64,000 nt of DNA from Arthrobacter sp. 18067 (GCF_902706295.1 NZ_CACSJJ010000023.1:20726-84725), one strand, 5' to 3'. Positions 39,844 to 48,469 are shown, counted from the first letter of the stretch. Made by a program: numbers and translations. Notes: a model not told the origin generated them from the sequence alone.

Positions 39844-41034
39844 ATGTCCAACGCCGCATTCGATGCCACTACCCTTCCCTATGCCGACGGTGACTTCTAC
39901 GCCTTTGAGCAGATGCTGACAGGCAAGGAGCAGGACCGCCTGGCTGAAGTCCGGGATTTCCTGGCCCGCGAGGTCAAGCCCATTGCGGTGGATTGCTGGA
40001 ACCGCGGCGAATTTCCCATGGACCTCATTCCCAAGCTGGGTGAACTGGACCTGGTCAGCCCGGTGCGCCGACAGGGCTACTCCAATCTGTTCGCGGGGAT
40101 GCTGCACGCTGAGGTAACCCGGGCCGATGCTTCCATTGCCACGTTTATGGGTGTTCACGACGGGCTCTTCACGGGTTCCATTGAAGCCCTTGCTTCACAG
40201 GAGCAGAAGGACGCTTGGCTGCCCGATATCTATTCCCTGAAGAAGATCGGCGCGTTTGGACTGACCGAGCCGCTTGGCGGCTCCGATGTTGCCGGCGGCA
40301 CCCGGACTACGGCCAAGCGTGACGGCGACAACTGGATCCTGAACGGCGCCAAGCGATGGATCGGCAACGCTACCTTCTCAGACTGGGTAGTTATCTACGC
40401 CAAGGATGTGGCCGACAACCAAGTGAAGGCTTTCCTGGTGGACACCACTTTGCCCGGGTACTCGGCAAGCAAGATCGAAAACAAGATTTCCCTCCGTACG
40501 GTTCAGAACGCGGACATCATTCTGGACAACGTGGTGGTTCCGGACTTCTTCAAATTGGCCAATGGCAACAGCTTCCGCGATACCAACAAGGTCCTCAAGG
40601 TGACCCGATTGGCAGTCGCCTGGCAAGCAGTCGGACTTCAGATGGCGGCCTTCGACGTCGCCCGCAGCTACGCAGTGGAGCGCCAGCAGTTCGGGCGCCC
40701 ACTGGCGGCGTTCCAGTTGGTTCAGAACCAGTTGGTGCAAATCCTCGGCAACACCGTGGCTTCCATGGGCATGATGGTTCGTCTGGCCCAGTTGGAGGAC
40801 GCTGGAGTTGCCAAGGACGAGCAATCTGCCCTGGCCAAGGCCTTCACCACTGCACGCATGCGCGAGAGCGTCGCCCTGGGGCGCAGCATCCTGGGTGGCA
40901 ATGGCATCGTCACCGATTACGGCATGGCCAAAATCTTCTCCGACGCCGAGGCCATTTACTCCTACGAGGGCACCCACGAGATCAATACTTTGGTCACCGG
41001 CCGGGCCATCACTGGCGTTTCGGCCATCGTCTGA
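39844..41034 (+). CDS. Acyl-CoA dehydrogenase family protein
   Basis: A 396-residue flavoenzyme that oxidises an acyl-CoA to the enoyl-CoA. KIGAFGLTEPLGGSDVAGGT is the first family signature, ERQQFGRPLAAFQLVQNQL the FAD/dimer segment, and EAIYSYEGTHEINTLVTGRA carries the expected catalytic Glu. The overall pattern, including RRQGYSNLFAGMLHAEVTRA and DWVVIYAKD, is closest to glutaryl-CoA dehydrogenase-like enzymes. AAGGAG precedes the ATG at 39844. It stands alone between the tRNA terminator and the orphan membrane gene, probably under a TetR-type repressor at the palindrome. Confidence 0.88.
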   Translation: MSNAAFDATTLPYADGDFYAFEQMLTGKEQDRLAEVRDFLAREVKPIAVDCWNRGEFPMDLIPKLGELDLVSPVRRQGYSNLFAGMLHAEVTRADASIATFMGVHDGLFTGSIEALASQEQKDAWLPDIYSLKKIGAFGLTEPLGGSDVAGGTRTTAKRDGDNWILNGAKRWIGNATFSDWVVIYAKDVADNQVKAFLVDTTLPGYSASKIENKISLRTVQNADIILDNVVVPDFFKLANGNSFRDTNKVLKVTRLAVAWQAVGLQMAAFDVARSYAVERQQFGRPLAAFQLVQNQLVQILGNTVASMGMMVRLAQLEDAGVAKDEQSALAKAFTTARMRESVALGRSILGGNGIVTDYGMAKIFSDAEAIYSYEGTHEINTLVTGRAITGVSAIV

Positions 41035-41108
41035 GGACCAATCGACGCGGAGGTGCGGCCTTGGTAGGTATACGGGCTCCCGGCCGCCAGGGGTCAAACT
41101 GGCTTGAG

Positions 41109-42575
41109 TCATCGCGCTTTGATGGACTGCCATAAGGCTTTGACGCTTCCCGGATATCTGTTTTGCCAACCAATGTCCCTTAGGTCTCTGACCTGCGCCT
41201 CCAGCCAGCAGGCTTCGACCAAACACTCACGAAGTTCGCGAACAAGACCCTCGACTGCCTCCGAAGCTTCCGTCATAAGCTTGGGGCTGCACGGTGCACC
41301 ATGTTCGAGCTGCAGAAATTGTGCACGGAGGTGATCATGCTCGCTGTTTGTCCAGTGGGCTATGAAGCCTTCGAGTCCATCTATGGTCAGGACTCGAATA
41401 TTTGCGCCGACGTAAGGCAGGGATTCTGCCCTACGGGCGCCGCTTGCCGCATCGGAGTTCATTGGCCGGAGGTAGGAGAGGAGCTCGCGTACCTTTCGGG
41501 GCGCGATGTTGTGAACCTCGCTGACAAGACTGGCTCTTACGCAAACGTGCTTGTACTCGGCAAGCAAGTCCTCAGCGGTTTGTATTAAGTCACCATCGTT
41601 GGAGGGCGTGTTGTGGTTGTCTTGCCAGTTCCATGGACGATCGACGGAGGAATGGGGTGGCCTCTGCCAGCGGTCGATGGACGCGGGACGCCCTGCGGGC
41701 GATTGAAAGACCATCTGTCCGTCCCGCCAGCTCCCGTGTCCCGCAGTGAGTCTTTCTGCGGCCTTTCTGACGGCGGTATGCGAACAAAACCGTGCGGTGT
41801 CGTCGATGGCATGGTGCAGGCTCCGTAAGAGGGGCTCAGCCTTGTGAGCGAGAGAGTCCAACGCTGCGTGCGCTTGTTTGAACTTCTCGGTTCGCCAGGC
41901 ATAGGCGCCCCGGACGCGTGCTGAAGAGGCAACTGCGAAGAGCAGCAAGACCACTGGTACCCACGCGATGAAAGTCGCTTGAGCCAGAAGATCCAGAATC
42001 GCCTGAAACACCTCAACCCCCGGCGCCCAAAAAGTCGTCGGTGGCCTCATGGCCGCCCATGTGACAGTTATCAGGAATAGGAGGCCGGGGGGCCTGGAGG
42101 CCGTCCGGACGAGATGCATAGAAGCGACGGCTGCGGCATTTGGCAGACGAAGTATGAGACGGACGAACCATAAGCCAGGAGCCGTAGGCCACTTACCACG
42201 CAACTGGTCCACCTGTTCGATGTCACCTCGCGGGCGTGGGCCCACTGCTCCGAAGATCGACGCGATGTAGCTAATCGCACCGTACAGCCGGTAGGCCCCG
42301 TGCACAGTAGAACGAAGAGAGGAGAGGGTCCCGGTACTGCACGCCAGCGGGAGCAACGAGTACCGGAGTGAAACCAATAGGGTCCTCAATATCAAATTCG
42401 CGGTGAGGGCCACCGCGAACCAGACTATGGCAGTTGCTAAGAAAGCCGTCAGCAACCTCTCTTCGACGTTCTGTGCGTTCAACAAAGAGCACGCGCTGAC
42501 TGCTGGCCAGGCCAGCAGATCCAGCACATTACTTGCCAGCGTTGCTAGGATCCCCAGCGTGAAGGCTGTATCCAT
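41109..42575 (-). CDS. Orphan multi-pass membrane protein with long cytosolic C-terminus
   Basis: A 488-residue protein that I cannot place in a family. Hydrophobic segments lie near residues 5-30, 42-75, 150-180 and 190-222. The rest (about 225-488) is soluble and helical, with no catalytic motif recognised; EKFKQAHAALDSLAHKAEPL and EASEAVEGLVRELRECLVEA may form coiled or helical bundles. GGGGAGGG lies 8 bp ahead of the ATG. Base composition looks lower in G+C and codon use less biased than in the flanking genes, which suggests acquisition from elsewhere. No transposase or attachment repeat is visible beside it. Confidence 0.65.
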   Translation of the reverse strand: MDTAFTLGILATLASNVLDLLAWPAVSACSLLNAQNVEERLLTAFLATAIVWFAVALTANLILRTLLVSLRYSLLPLACSTGTLSSLRSTVHGAYRLYGAISYIASIFGAVGPRPRGDIEQVDQLRGKWPTAPGLWFVRLILRLPNAAAVASMHLVRTASRPPGLLFLITVTWAAMRPPTTFWAPGVEVFQAILDLLAQATFIAWVPVVLLLFAVASSARVRGAYAWRTEKFKQAHAALDSLAHKAEPLLRSLHHAIDDTARFCSHTAVRKAAERLTAGHGSWRDGQMVFQSPAGRPASIDRWQRPPHSSVDRPWNWQDNHNTPSNDGDLIQTAEDLLAEYKHVCVRASLVSEVHNIAPRKVRELLSYLRPMNSDAASGARRAESLPYVGANIRVLTIDGLEGFIAHWTNSEHDHLRAQFLQLEHGAPCSPKLMTEASEAVEGLVRELRECLVEACWLEAQVRDLRDIGWQNRYPGSVKALWQSIKAR

Positions 42576-42665
42576 CGCAAGTCCCTCCCCATTCTCTTCA
42601 ATGAGTGTCTGAGTGTGTCAGCACCCCCGGACAATGAAGGCGTGGCCAATGATTCGACCTGGGAA

Positions 42666-43160
42666 CTAGTCGAGCGGCAGCAGGATGGAGGGCCGCATGT
42701 CCTCCACGAAGCCCAGGGGGTTGAGGTAGTCTTCGCCCCGCCGCACGCCCCAATGCAGGCAGGTCGCGCTCCCGCAATGGCCTGGTTTCAAGGAGCCGAT
42801 CGTTTGTCCCTTGCTGACGTGATCGCCGGGTTTAAGGTCGCTGCTCACTGGCTCGAAGCTGCTCTTGAGGCCGGCGCCTTGGTCGATCGTGATCACGGGT
42901 CGGTCAACCACGACGCCGGCAAAGGTCACCACACCGTCGGACGGCGCGGTGACGGGGCCGCCGTCGGACGCTGGTCCTATGTCCACGCCGCGGTGTCCAC
43001 TGAGCCACGGTTTGTCCGGAGGGTCGAATGTCCGCAGGACGGAGGGTTTGGGGGAGAGCGGCCAGCTCCATTGTGGTTCGGCCGGTGCAGGGTTGGTGGC
43101 TGTGCCCGCCACGATTGCAAGGCTGGCCAGCAGGGTTATGAAGGACTTCACAGGGGTCAT
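42666..43160 (-). CDS. Secreted M23-family metallopeptidase
   Basis: A 164-residue exported peptidase or peptidoglycan-binding protein. The start at 43160 gives a clean signal peptide (MTPVKSFITLLASLAIVAGT, cleavage near residue 20). The M23 core follows: SGHRGVDIGPASDGGPVTAP has the HxxxD zinc residues, and CLHWGVRRGEDYLNP the HxH-like third site (LHWG). It has no LysM or SH3 domain. It is divergent from rpsB, an arrangement common in actinobacteria, and may remodel cell wall. A longer frame upstream (to 43292) has no signal-peptide logic and is rejected. Confidence 0.8.
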   Translation of the reverse strand: MTPVKSFITLLASLAIVAGTATNPAPAEPQWSWPLSPKPSVLRTFDPPDKPWLSGHRGVDIGPASDGGPVTAPSDGVVTFAGVVVDRPVITIDQGAGLKSSFEPVSSDLKPGDHVSKGQTIGSLKPGHCGSATCLHWGVRRGEDYLNPLGFVEDMRPSILLPLD

Positions 43161-43506
43161 GGGCCAAGCCTTCCGGGGAGCCGGTGGTGGGTCGATCCCC
43201 GGCCTTCCGTATGTGGACAACGGACTGCGGAAGCGGTCAAACCTGTGGGGTCGCTGTAGTACACTTGGTGGAGCAGTTTGCTGTGCCCTCAAGCTTGTTC
43301 AGGAGCATGTCTCATTCAGATATGCGGGGGTGCCAGGCTGACTACGCGTATCCAGCCCTCCACCAGCGAAGCCTCTTGGCTTTAGGCTGCGGAGGATTGT
43401 GCCTCTTGCGGTCCGGCTGAGCCTATGGCTCCGTGCCGGATGAGAAGCGCAATGGATGCCAGGAGCCGCGCCCGTCCGGGCTAAGGCTAAACAACCGTCA
43501 ACTATT
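43161..43506. other. Gene-free region between the M23 gene and rpsB leader
   Basis: This stretch must carry the divergent promoters. A possible rpsB -10 is TACACT (43260-43265), with only a poor -35 17 bp upstream, which would give a leader of about 300 nt. A small nested hairpin (GAGCC-TAT-GGCTC, 43419-43431) is the only other structure noted. No coding frame looks real. Confidence 0.4.
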
Positions 43507-43560
43507 GGCAGGGTAAGAGCAGCCCCATGGGCTCTCTCATGAATGACCTGCCGGAAGGAG
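43507..43560 (+). promoter_or_regulatory. Structured rpsB leader ending at the ribosome-binding site
   Basis: GGCAGG (43507-43512) pairs with CCTGCC (43547-43552), enclosing AGAGC...GCTCT. The closing arm touches the GGAAGGAG ribosome site at 43553-43560, eight bases from the rpsB ATG. The layout suits translational control by S2 protein; this is inference. Confidence 0.4.
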
Positions 43561-43567
43561 CGTCGGC

Positions 43568-44452
43568 ATGCCCGTCGTAACTATGCGCCAGCTGCTTGAC
43601 AGCGGCGTCCACTTTGGACACCAGACCCGTCGTTGGAACCCGAAGATGAAGCGCTTCATCTTCACGGAGCGCAACGGCATCTACATCATTGACCTCCAGC
43701 AGTCGCTGTCCTACATCGACCGCGCCTACGAGTTCGTCAAGGCTACTGTCGCCCACGGCGGCACCGTCCTGTTCGTCGGCACCAAGAAGCAGGCTCAGGA
43801 AGCAATTGCCGAGCAGGCTACCCGTGTTGGCCAGCCGTACGTCAACCAGCGTTGGTTGGGCGGTATGCTCACCAACTTCCAGACCGTCGCCAAGCGCATC
43901 CAGCGCATGAAGGAACTCGAAGAGATCAACTTCGACGACGTCGCAGGCTCGGCTTACACCAAGAAGGAGCTCCTGCTCCTCAAGCGCGAACTCACCAAGC
44001 TTGAGACCAACCTCGGTGGTATCCGCAACCTGACCAAGGCTCCCTCGGTTCTGTGGGTTGTTGACACCAAGAAGGAACACCTTGCTGTTGACGAAGCCAA
44101 GAAGCTGAACATCCCGGTTGTTGCCATCCTGGACACCAACTGCGATCCCGACGAAGTTGACTTCCCGATCCCGGGTAACGACGACGCCATCCGCTCCGTC
44201 AATCTGCTGACCCGCGTCGTTGCCGACGCCGTGGCTGAGGGCCTCATCGCCCGCAACCAGCGCGCAACGGGCACCACCGAAGCTCCGGAAGAGCCGCTGG
44301 CCGAGTGGGAGCGCGAACTCCTCGAGGGCAGCAAGGCTGAAGAAGCAGCGGCACCCGAGGCTCCGGCAGCAGAAGCTCCGGCAGCTGAGGCTCCCGCAGC
44401 AGAAGCTCCCGAAGCAACTGAAGCTGCAGCCGGCGAAGCTGAAGCCAAGTAA
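43568..44452 (+). CDS. rpsB: 30S ribosomal protein S2
   Basis: Ribosomal protein of the small subunit. MRQLLDSGVHFGHQTRRWNP and LFVGTKKQAQEAIAEQATRV are classic S2 stretches, and WVVDTKKEHLAVDEAKKLNI and PVVAILDTNCDPDEVDFPIP follow. At 294 residues it is longer than the usual 240-260 because of an acidic Ala/Glu/Pro-rich tail (PAAEAPAAEAPAAEAPEATE) from about residue 255, a feature of several actinobacterial S2 proteins. AAGGAG precedes the ATG. It heads the rpsB-tsf pair. Confidence 0.97.
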   Translation: MPVVTMRQLLDSGVHFGHQTRRWNPKMKRFIFTERNGIYIIDLQQSLSYIDRAYEFVKATVAHGGTVLFVGTKKQAQEAIAEQATRVGQPYVNQRWLGGMLTNFQTVAKRIQRMKELEEINFDDVAGSAYTKKELLLLKRELTKLETNLGGIRNLTKAPSVLWVVDTKKEHLAVDEAKKLNIPVVAILDTNCDPDEVDFPIPGNDDAIRSVNLLTRVVADAVAEGLIARNQRATGTTEAPEEPLAEWERELLEGSKAEEAAAPEAPAAEAPAAEAPAAEAPEATEAAAGEAEAK

Positions 44453-44493
44453 ATCTGGACCTTCCCTGATGCCGGAAACAGCGTCGGGGGCAA

Positions 44494-44536
44494 CTGACAG
44501 GATGGCGGCTCACACGGTGGGCTGCCGTCCTGTCAG
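44494..44536 (+). terminator. Hairpin between rpsB and tsf
   Basis: CTGACAGGATGGCGG (44494-44508) and CTGCCGTCCTGTCAG (44522-44536) pair over 15 bp with two G-T wobbles and a 13-nt loop. No T-run follows, so it may attenuate, pause or stabilise the rpsB transcript instead of ending it. Confidence 0.45.
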
Positions 44537-44573
44537 TCCGTAAACACACAAATTTCTAGACAGAGGGGTTCAC

Positions 44574-45410
44574 ATGGCGAACTACACTGCTGCTGACATC
44601 AAGGCCCTGCGCGAGCGTACCGGCGCCGGCATGATGGACGTCAAGAAGGCTCTTGACGAAGCCAACGGTGACGCTGAGAAGGCCATCGAGATCATCCGCA
44701 TCAAGGGCCTCAAGGGTGCTACCAAGCGCGAAGGCCGTTCCACCGCTGAAGGCCTGGTTGCTGCCAAGGTCAACGGTGGCGTTGGCGTAATGATCGAAGT
44801 CAACTGCGAGACCGACTTCGTGGCCAAGGCCGACAAGTTCATCCAGCTGGCCGACAAGGTCCTCAACGTTGCAGTCGAGTCCGGCGCAGCCGACCTCGAG
44901 ACCCTGCTGGCCACCGAGGTCGACGGCAAGCCGTTGTCCGAGGTCGTCGTCGAAGAGGGCGCTGTCCTCGGCGAAAAGGTTGTTGTCCGCCGCATCTCCC
45001 GCGTTGAGGGCACCACGGTTGACGCTTACCTGCACAAGACGTCCAAGGACCTCCCGGCCCAGGTCGGCGTCCTGTTCGCTGTTGACGGTGAAGGCGAAGC
45101 CGCTGCCACCGCCGCACACGACATCGCTGTCCACGTTGCAGCCATGGCTCCGAACTACCTGACCCGCGACGACGTCCCGGCCGAACTGGTCGAGTCCGAG
45201 CGCCGCATCGCCGAAGAGACCGCCAAGGCTGAAGGTAAGCCGGAAGCTGCTCTTTCGAAGATCGTTGAAGGCCGCGTAACGGGCTTCTACAAGGGTGAAG
45301 TTCTGGTTGACCAGGCATTCGCCAAGGATTCCAAGAAGACCGTTGCACAGGTCCTCGAAGAAGCCGGCGTCAAGGCAACCGCAGTAACCCGTTTCCGCGT
45401 CGGAAACTAG
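44574..45410 (+). CDS. tsf: Elongation factor Ts
   Basis: The guanine-nucleotide exchange factor for EF-Tu, 278 residues, normal length. LRERTGAGMMDVKKALDEAN, near residue 11, is the N-terminal signature. GVGVMIEVNCETDFVAKADK is the second conserved block. ALSKIVEGRVTGFYKGEVLV and the C-terminal FRVGN complete the fold. A ribosome site GAGGGG lies upstream. It follows rpsB as in most bacteria. Confidence 0.97.
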   Translation: MANYTAADIKALRERTGAGMMDVKKALDEANGDAEKAIEIIRIKGLKGATKREGRSTAEGLVAAKVNGGVGVMIEVNCETDFVAKADKFIQLADKVLNVAVESGAADLETLLATEVDGKPLSEVVVEEGAVLGEKVVVRRISRVEGTTVDAYLHKTSKDLPAQVGVLFAVDGEGEAAATAAHDIAVHVAAMAPNYLTRDDVPAELVESERRIAEETAKAEGKPEAALSKIVEGRVTGFYKGEVLVDQAFAKDSKKTVAQVLEEAGVKATAVTRFRVGN

Positions 45411-45422
45411 TAATTCATGAAG

Positions 45423-45454
45423 AGGGGTGGTCACTTCGGTGGCCGCCCCTTTTT
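45423..45454 (+). terminator. tsf terminator
   Basis: AGGGGTGGTCAC-TTCG-GTGGCCGCCCCT with one internal mismatch and a UUCG-type tetraloop, followed by a run of T. It ends the rpsB-tsf transcript 13 bp after the stop. Confidence 0.85.
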
Positions 45455-45530
45455 CATGCATCCGTCCGGGTAGTATCTGCGCGGACACACAGCACGATAA
45501 TCTAGCCAGAGTCCACCAACGGGAGGCACC

Positions 45531-46268
45531 ATGGAAACCGTCAACACTGCAATCCAGCCCGAGAAGACCCGCCGACGTGTACTTCTGAAACTTTCCGGTG
45601 AGGTCATCGGCGGCGGAAAGCTCGGCGTCGATCCTGAGACTGTCCGGGCCATCGCCAAGCAGATCGCGGCAGCCGTCTCCGAGGTGGAGGTAGCCATCGT
45701 TGTCGGTGGCGGAAACTTCTTCCGCGGCGCCGAGCTCTCGCAGAGCGGCATGGACCGTTCCCGCGCCGACTACATGGGCATGCTGGGCACAGTCATGAAC
45801 TGCCTCGCACTGCAAGACTTCCTGGAGCAGGCCGGTGTTGAAACCCGCGTCCAGAGCGCCATCACCATGGGCCAGGTCGCCGAGGCCTACATTCCCCGCC
45901 GAGCCATCCGCCACATGGAAAAGGGCCGCGTGGTCATCTTCGGTGCCGGTGCTGGCCTGCCGTATTTCTCCACCGATACCGTGGCCGCACAGCGAGCCCT
46001 CGAAGTACATGCCGACGTGGTCCTCATGGCCAAGAGCGGCGTGGACGGCGTCTACACGGCAGACCCCAAGAAGGATCCTGCCGCTGAAAAGCTCGATGTC
46101 CTCAGTTACGACGACGCCCTGCGCCGTGACATCCGGGTCATGGACCAGACGGCCATGACCATGTGCAAGGACAACAATCTCTCCATGGTGGTCTTCGGCA
46201 TGGAAGGCGAGGGCAACGTTACCCGTGCCATCCTCGGCGAAACGCTGGGAACCCTGGTTACTCCGTAG
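45531..46268 (+). CDS. pyrH: UMP kinase
   Basis: A bacterial-type UMP kinase (amino-acid kinase fold), 245 residues, making UDP from UMP. RRVLLKLSGEVIGGGKLGVD is the phosphate-binding start. AIVVGGGNFFRGAELSQSGM, then RSRADYMGMLGTVMNCLALQ, are signature blocks, and ADVVLMAKSGVDGVYTADPK is in the C-terminal half. GGGAGGC precedes the ATG. The order tsf-pyrH-frr is standard. Confidence 0.97.
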   Translation: METVNTAIQPEKTRRRVLLKLSGEVIGGGKLGVDPETVRAIAKQIAAAVSEVEVAIVVGGGNFFRGAELSQSGMDRSRADYMGMLGTVMNCLALQDFLEQAGVETRVQSAITMGQVAEAYIPRRAIRHMEKGRVVIFGAGAGLPYFSTDTVAAQRALEVHADVVLMAKSGVDGVYTADPKKDPAAEKLDVLSYDDALRRDIRVMDQTAMTMCKDNNLSMVVFGMEGEGNVTRAILGETLGTLVTP

Positions 46269-46294
46269 CAAGGGCTAGGATATTTCTAGGACTG

Positions 46295-46318
46295 TCCGCC
46301 CCCGGTGGCGGATCTTTA
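46295..46318 (+). terminator. Weak terminator-like hairpin between pyrH and frr
   Basis: TCCGCC (46295-46300) and GGCGGA (46307-46312) pair around CCCGGT and are followed by TCTTTACT. The short stem may allow partial read-through into frr. Confidence 0.3.
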
Positions 46319-46370
46319 CTGTGTATTGGTGCCTGCAGTTGGGCAGCAACTATTTTCTGAGGAGAAACCC

Positions 46371-46928
46371 GTGATCGAAGAGACCTTACTCGAAGCCGGC
46401 GAGAAGATGGACAAGGCGGTTGAGGTAGCAAAGGACGATTTCGCCACGATCCGCACGGGCCGGGCCAACCCCGGTCTCTACAACAAGGTGATCGTCGAGT
46501 ACTACGGCACGCCGACGCCGCTCCAGCAGCTGGCCTCCTTCGGCGTGCCTGATGCCCGGACCATCCTGATCACCCCTTACGACAAGACCGCTCTGCGCGA
46601 CATCGAGAAGGCTCTGAGCGACTCCGAGGTTGGCGCCAACCCCTCCAACGACGGCAACGTCATCCGCGTGACCATCCCGGAGCTCACCAAGGAGCGCCGC
46701 AAGGAATACGTGAAGATCGTCAAGGGCAAGGGCGAAGACGCCAAGGTCTCCATCCGCAGCATCCGGCGCAAGGCCAAGGACACGTTGGACAAGCTCGTCA
46801 AGGACGGCGAAGCCGGCGAAGATGATGGTGCCCGCGCTGAGAAGGAACTTGACGCCCTGACCAAGCAGCACGTCGACAGCATCGATGAGCTGCTCAAGCG
46901 CAAGGAAGCCGAGCTGCTCGAGGTCTGA
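46371..46928 (+). CDS. frr: Ribosome recycling factor
   Basis: A 185-residue factor that splits post-termination ribosomes with EF-G. The GTG start at 46371 follows GAGGAGAAACCC. Family blocks: VAKDDFATIRTGRANPGLYN, ASFGVPDARTILITPYDKTA, GNVIRVTIPELTKERRKEYV and the C-terminal ALTKQHVDSIDELLKRKEAE. An earlier in-frame start at 46305 would include the pyrH-frr spacer and is not used. The stop shares one base with the cdsA start. Confidence 0.97.
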   Translation: MIEETLLEAGEKMDKAVEVAKDDFATIRTGRANPGLYNKVIVEYYGTPTPLQQLASFGVPDARTILITPYDKTALRDIEKALSDSEVGANPSNDGNVIRVTIPELTKERRKEYVKIVKGKGEDAKVSIRSIRRKAKDTLDKLVKDGEAGEDDGARAEKELDALTKQHVDSIDELLKRKEAELLEV

Positions 46929-47863
46929 TGAACCAGGCTGAGCCGGCGCCCGCTGAGCGGGTCCCGACACGCGACACCCCCAAACGCGCCAGGCGTGTAC
47001 GGGCGAACCCCACACCCAAGGCGGGCCGGAATCTTCCGGCCGCCATCGGCGTCGGACTTTCCATGCTTTTGGCCGTTCTGGGTGGATTGCTGTTCCTCCC
47101 GTTGGGATTCGTCCTGCTCACTACCGCCTTCGCGGTGCTGGGTGTTTGGGAAGTTTTCCGGGCCCTTGAAGCCCAAGGCACCAGGATGCCGATCATTCCT
47201 GTGATGATCGGCAGCCTGGTGATGCCGGTATCCGCCTACTTTGGCGGACTTGAGGGTTTGCTGTTCACCATGACGGCAAGTTCCGTTGCAGTGCTCCTCT
47301 GGCGTTCCATCGAGAGTGCGGCCGGGGCGCCCCGCAGCGTGTTTGCCGGGGTTTTCACCTTGGCGTGGATCCCGTTCCTGATCAGCTTCGCCGCCTTGCC
47401 GCTCCATGCCACCGGCGGAGCAACCCCCGTGGGCTTCTGGCCGGACGGGATCCCTGACGGCGCGTGGCAGATCGCTTCGATGTTGCTGCTGGTTGTCTCG
47501 AACGACACGTTTGGCTACATCGTGGGGGCCTCCTTCGGGAAGCACCCCATGGCGCCCAAGATCAGTCCCAAGAAATCCTGGGAGGGCTTCGCGGGATCCG
47601 TTGGTGGGGCCATGGTTATTGGTGTCCTTGCCTGCATCTTCCTGTTGGACAAGCCATGGTGGGTGGGGCTGGTGCTGGCCGTTGGAATGGTTGCAGCAGC
47701 GACTGCCGGGGACCTCGCTGAGTCCATGGTCAAACGCGAACTTGGCGTCAAGGACATGAGCAGCATCCTGCCCGGTCATGGTGGCGTGATGGACCGGCTG
47801 GACTCCATCGTGTTCGCAGCCCCTGTAGCCTATGTTCTGTTCGCGCTGCTGAGCGGCGTCTGA
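46928..47863 (+). CDS. cdsA: Phosphatidate cytidylyltransferase
   Basis: An integral membrane enzyme of 311 residues that makes CDP-diacylglycerol, the precursor of all the phospholipids. A basic, proline-rich N-terminus (about 35 residues) precedes about eight helices. The signature is intact: AESMVKRELGVKDMSSILPG followed by HGGVMDRLDSIVF. NDTFGYIVGASFGKHPMAPK and ISPKKSWEGFAGSVGG are further CdsA blocks. TGATG overlap with frr shows tight coupling. Confidence 0.95.
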   Translation: MNQAEPAPAERVPTRDTPKRARRVRANPTPKAGRNLPAAIGVGLSMLLAVLGGLLFLPLGFVLLTTAFAVLGVWEVFRALEAQGTRMPIIPVMIGSLVMPVSAYFGGLEGLLFTMTASSVAVLLWRSIESAAGAPRSVFAGVFTLAWIPFLISFAALPLHATGGATPVGFWPDGIPDGAWQIASMLLLVVSNDTFGYIVGASFGKHPMAPKISPKKSWEGFAGSVGGAMVIGVLACIFLLDKPWWVGLVLAVGMVAAATAGDLAESMVKRELGVKDMSSILPGHGGVMDRLDSIVFAAPVAYVLFALLSGV

Positions 47864-47884
47864 CAAACCAATGAAGGAAAATTA

Positions 47885-48469
47885 GTGTCCGTGGATATTC
47901 GACGCCAGATTCCCGCAACGTTCGACCGCGTGGAGCGCAGCAAGTACGGCTATAACGCCAAGCAAGTGGACGAGTTCCTCCAGCGTGCCAGGACCTCGTT
48001 CGAAACCCCTGTTGGCACGGCTGACCAGGTGGCCAGCGTGGATGTCCGGGACGTCGCTTTTGATCCCGTGAAGGGTGGGTACGACGCGCACAGCGTGGAC
48101 GCTGCCCTGGACCGGCTCGAGGATGCCTTCGCCCGACGTGAGCGGGACGACCTCATCGGGCAGCAAGGCGAAGAGGCATGGCTGCGCCAGATCGGTAAAC
48201 TCTCCGGCATCCTGCGTGGCAGGCTTCACCGGCCCGACGGCGAGCGGTTCCGCCGCCCGTCCAGGAAGCGAGCCCGCAGCTACAACATCGAGGACGTCGA
48301 CGCCCTGTGTGCTGAGCTGGTCGGATACCTTGAACACGATCAGGTGCTGAGCGTGGACACCGTTCGGCGCGCAGTATTCAGTGCAGCAAAAGGCGACGAA
48401 GGCTATGAAGAAGCCCAGGTTGACGCTTTCCTCGCCCGTGTCGTAGAGCTCATGGCGGCTATCGACTAG
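47885..48469 (+). CDS. DivIVA-domain repeat protein
   Basis: A 194-residue protein with four short DivIVA-like motifs of the GY-x3-xVD-xxL/F type: YGYNAKQVDEFLQRA (residues 22-36), GGYDAHSVDAALDRL (65-79), SYNIEDVDALCAEL (about 137-150) and GYEEAQVDAFLARV (about 177-190). DivIVA domains bind curved membrane and recruit growth or division factors. Here the motifs are repeated with little coiled coil between them. GTG start behind AATGAAGGAAAATTA. It directly follows cdsA, in the place where rlmN is often found in relatives. Confidence 0.75.
   Translation: MSVDIRRQIPATFDRVERSKYGYNAKQVDEFLQRARTSFETPVGTADQVASVDVRDVAFDPVKGGYDAHSVDAALDRLEDAFARRERDDLIGQQGEEAWLRQIGKLSGILRGRLHRPDGERFRRPSRKRARSYNIEDVDALCAELVGYLEHDQVLSVDTVRRAVFSAAKGDEGYEEAQVDAFLARVVELMAAID

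Noticed and set aside
44556..46271. 571-codon minus-strand open frame across tsf and pyrH
   Set aside because: It is antisense to two essential genes with exact family motifs; no independent support.
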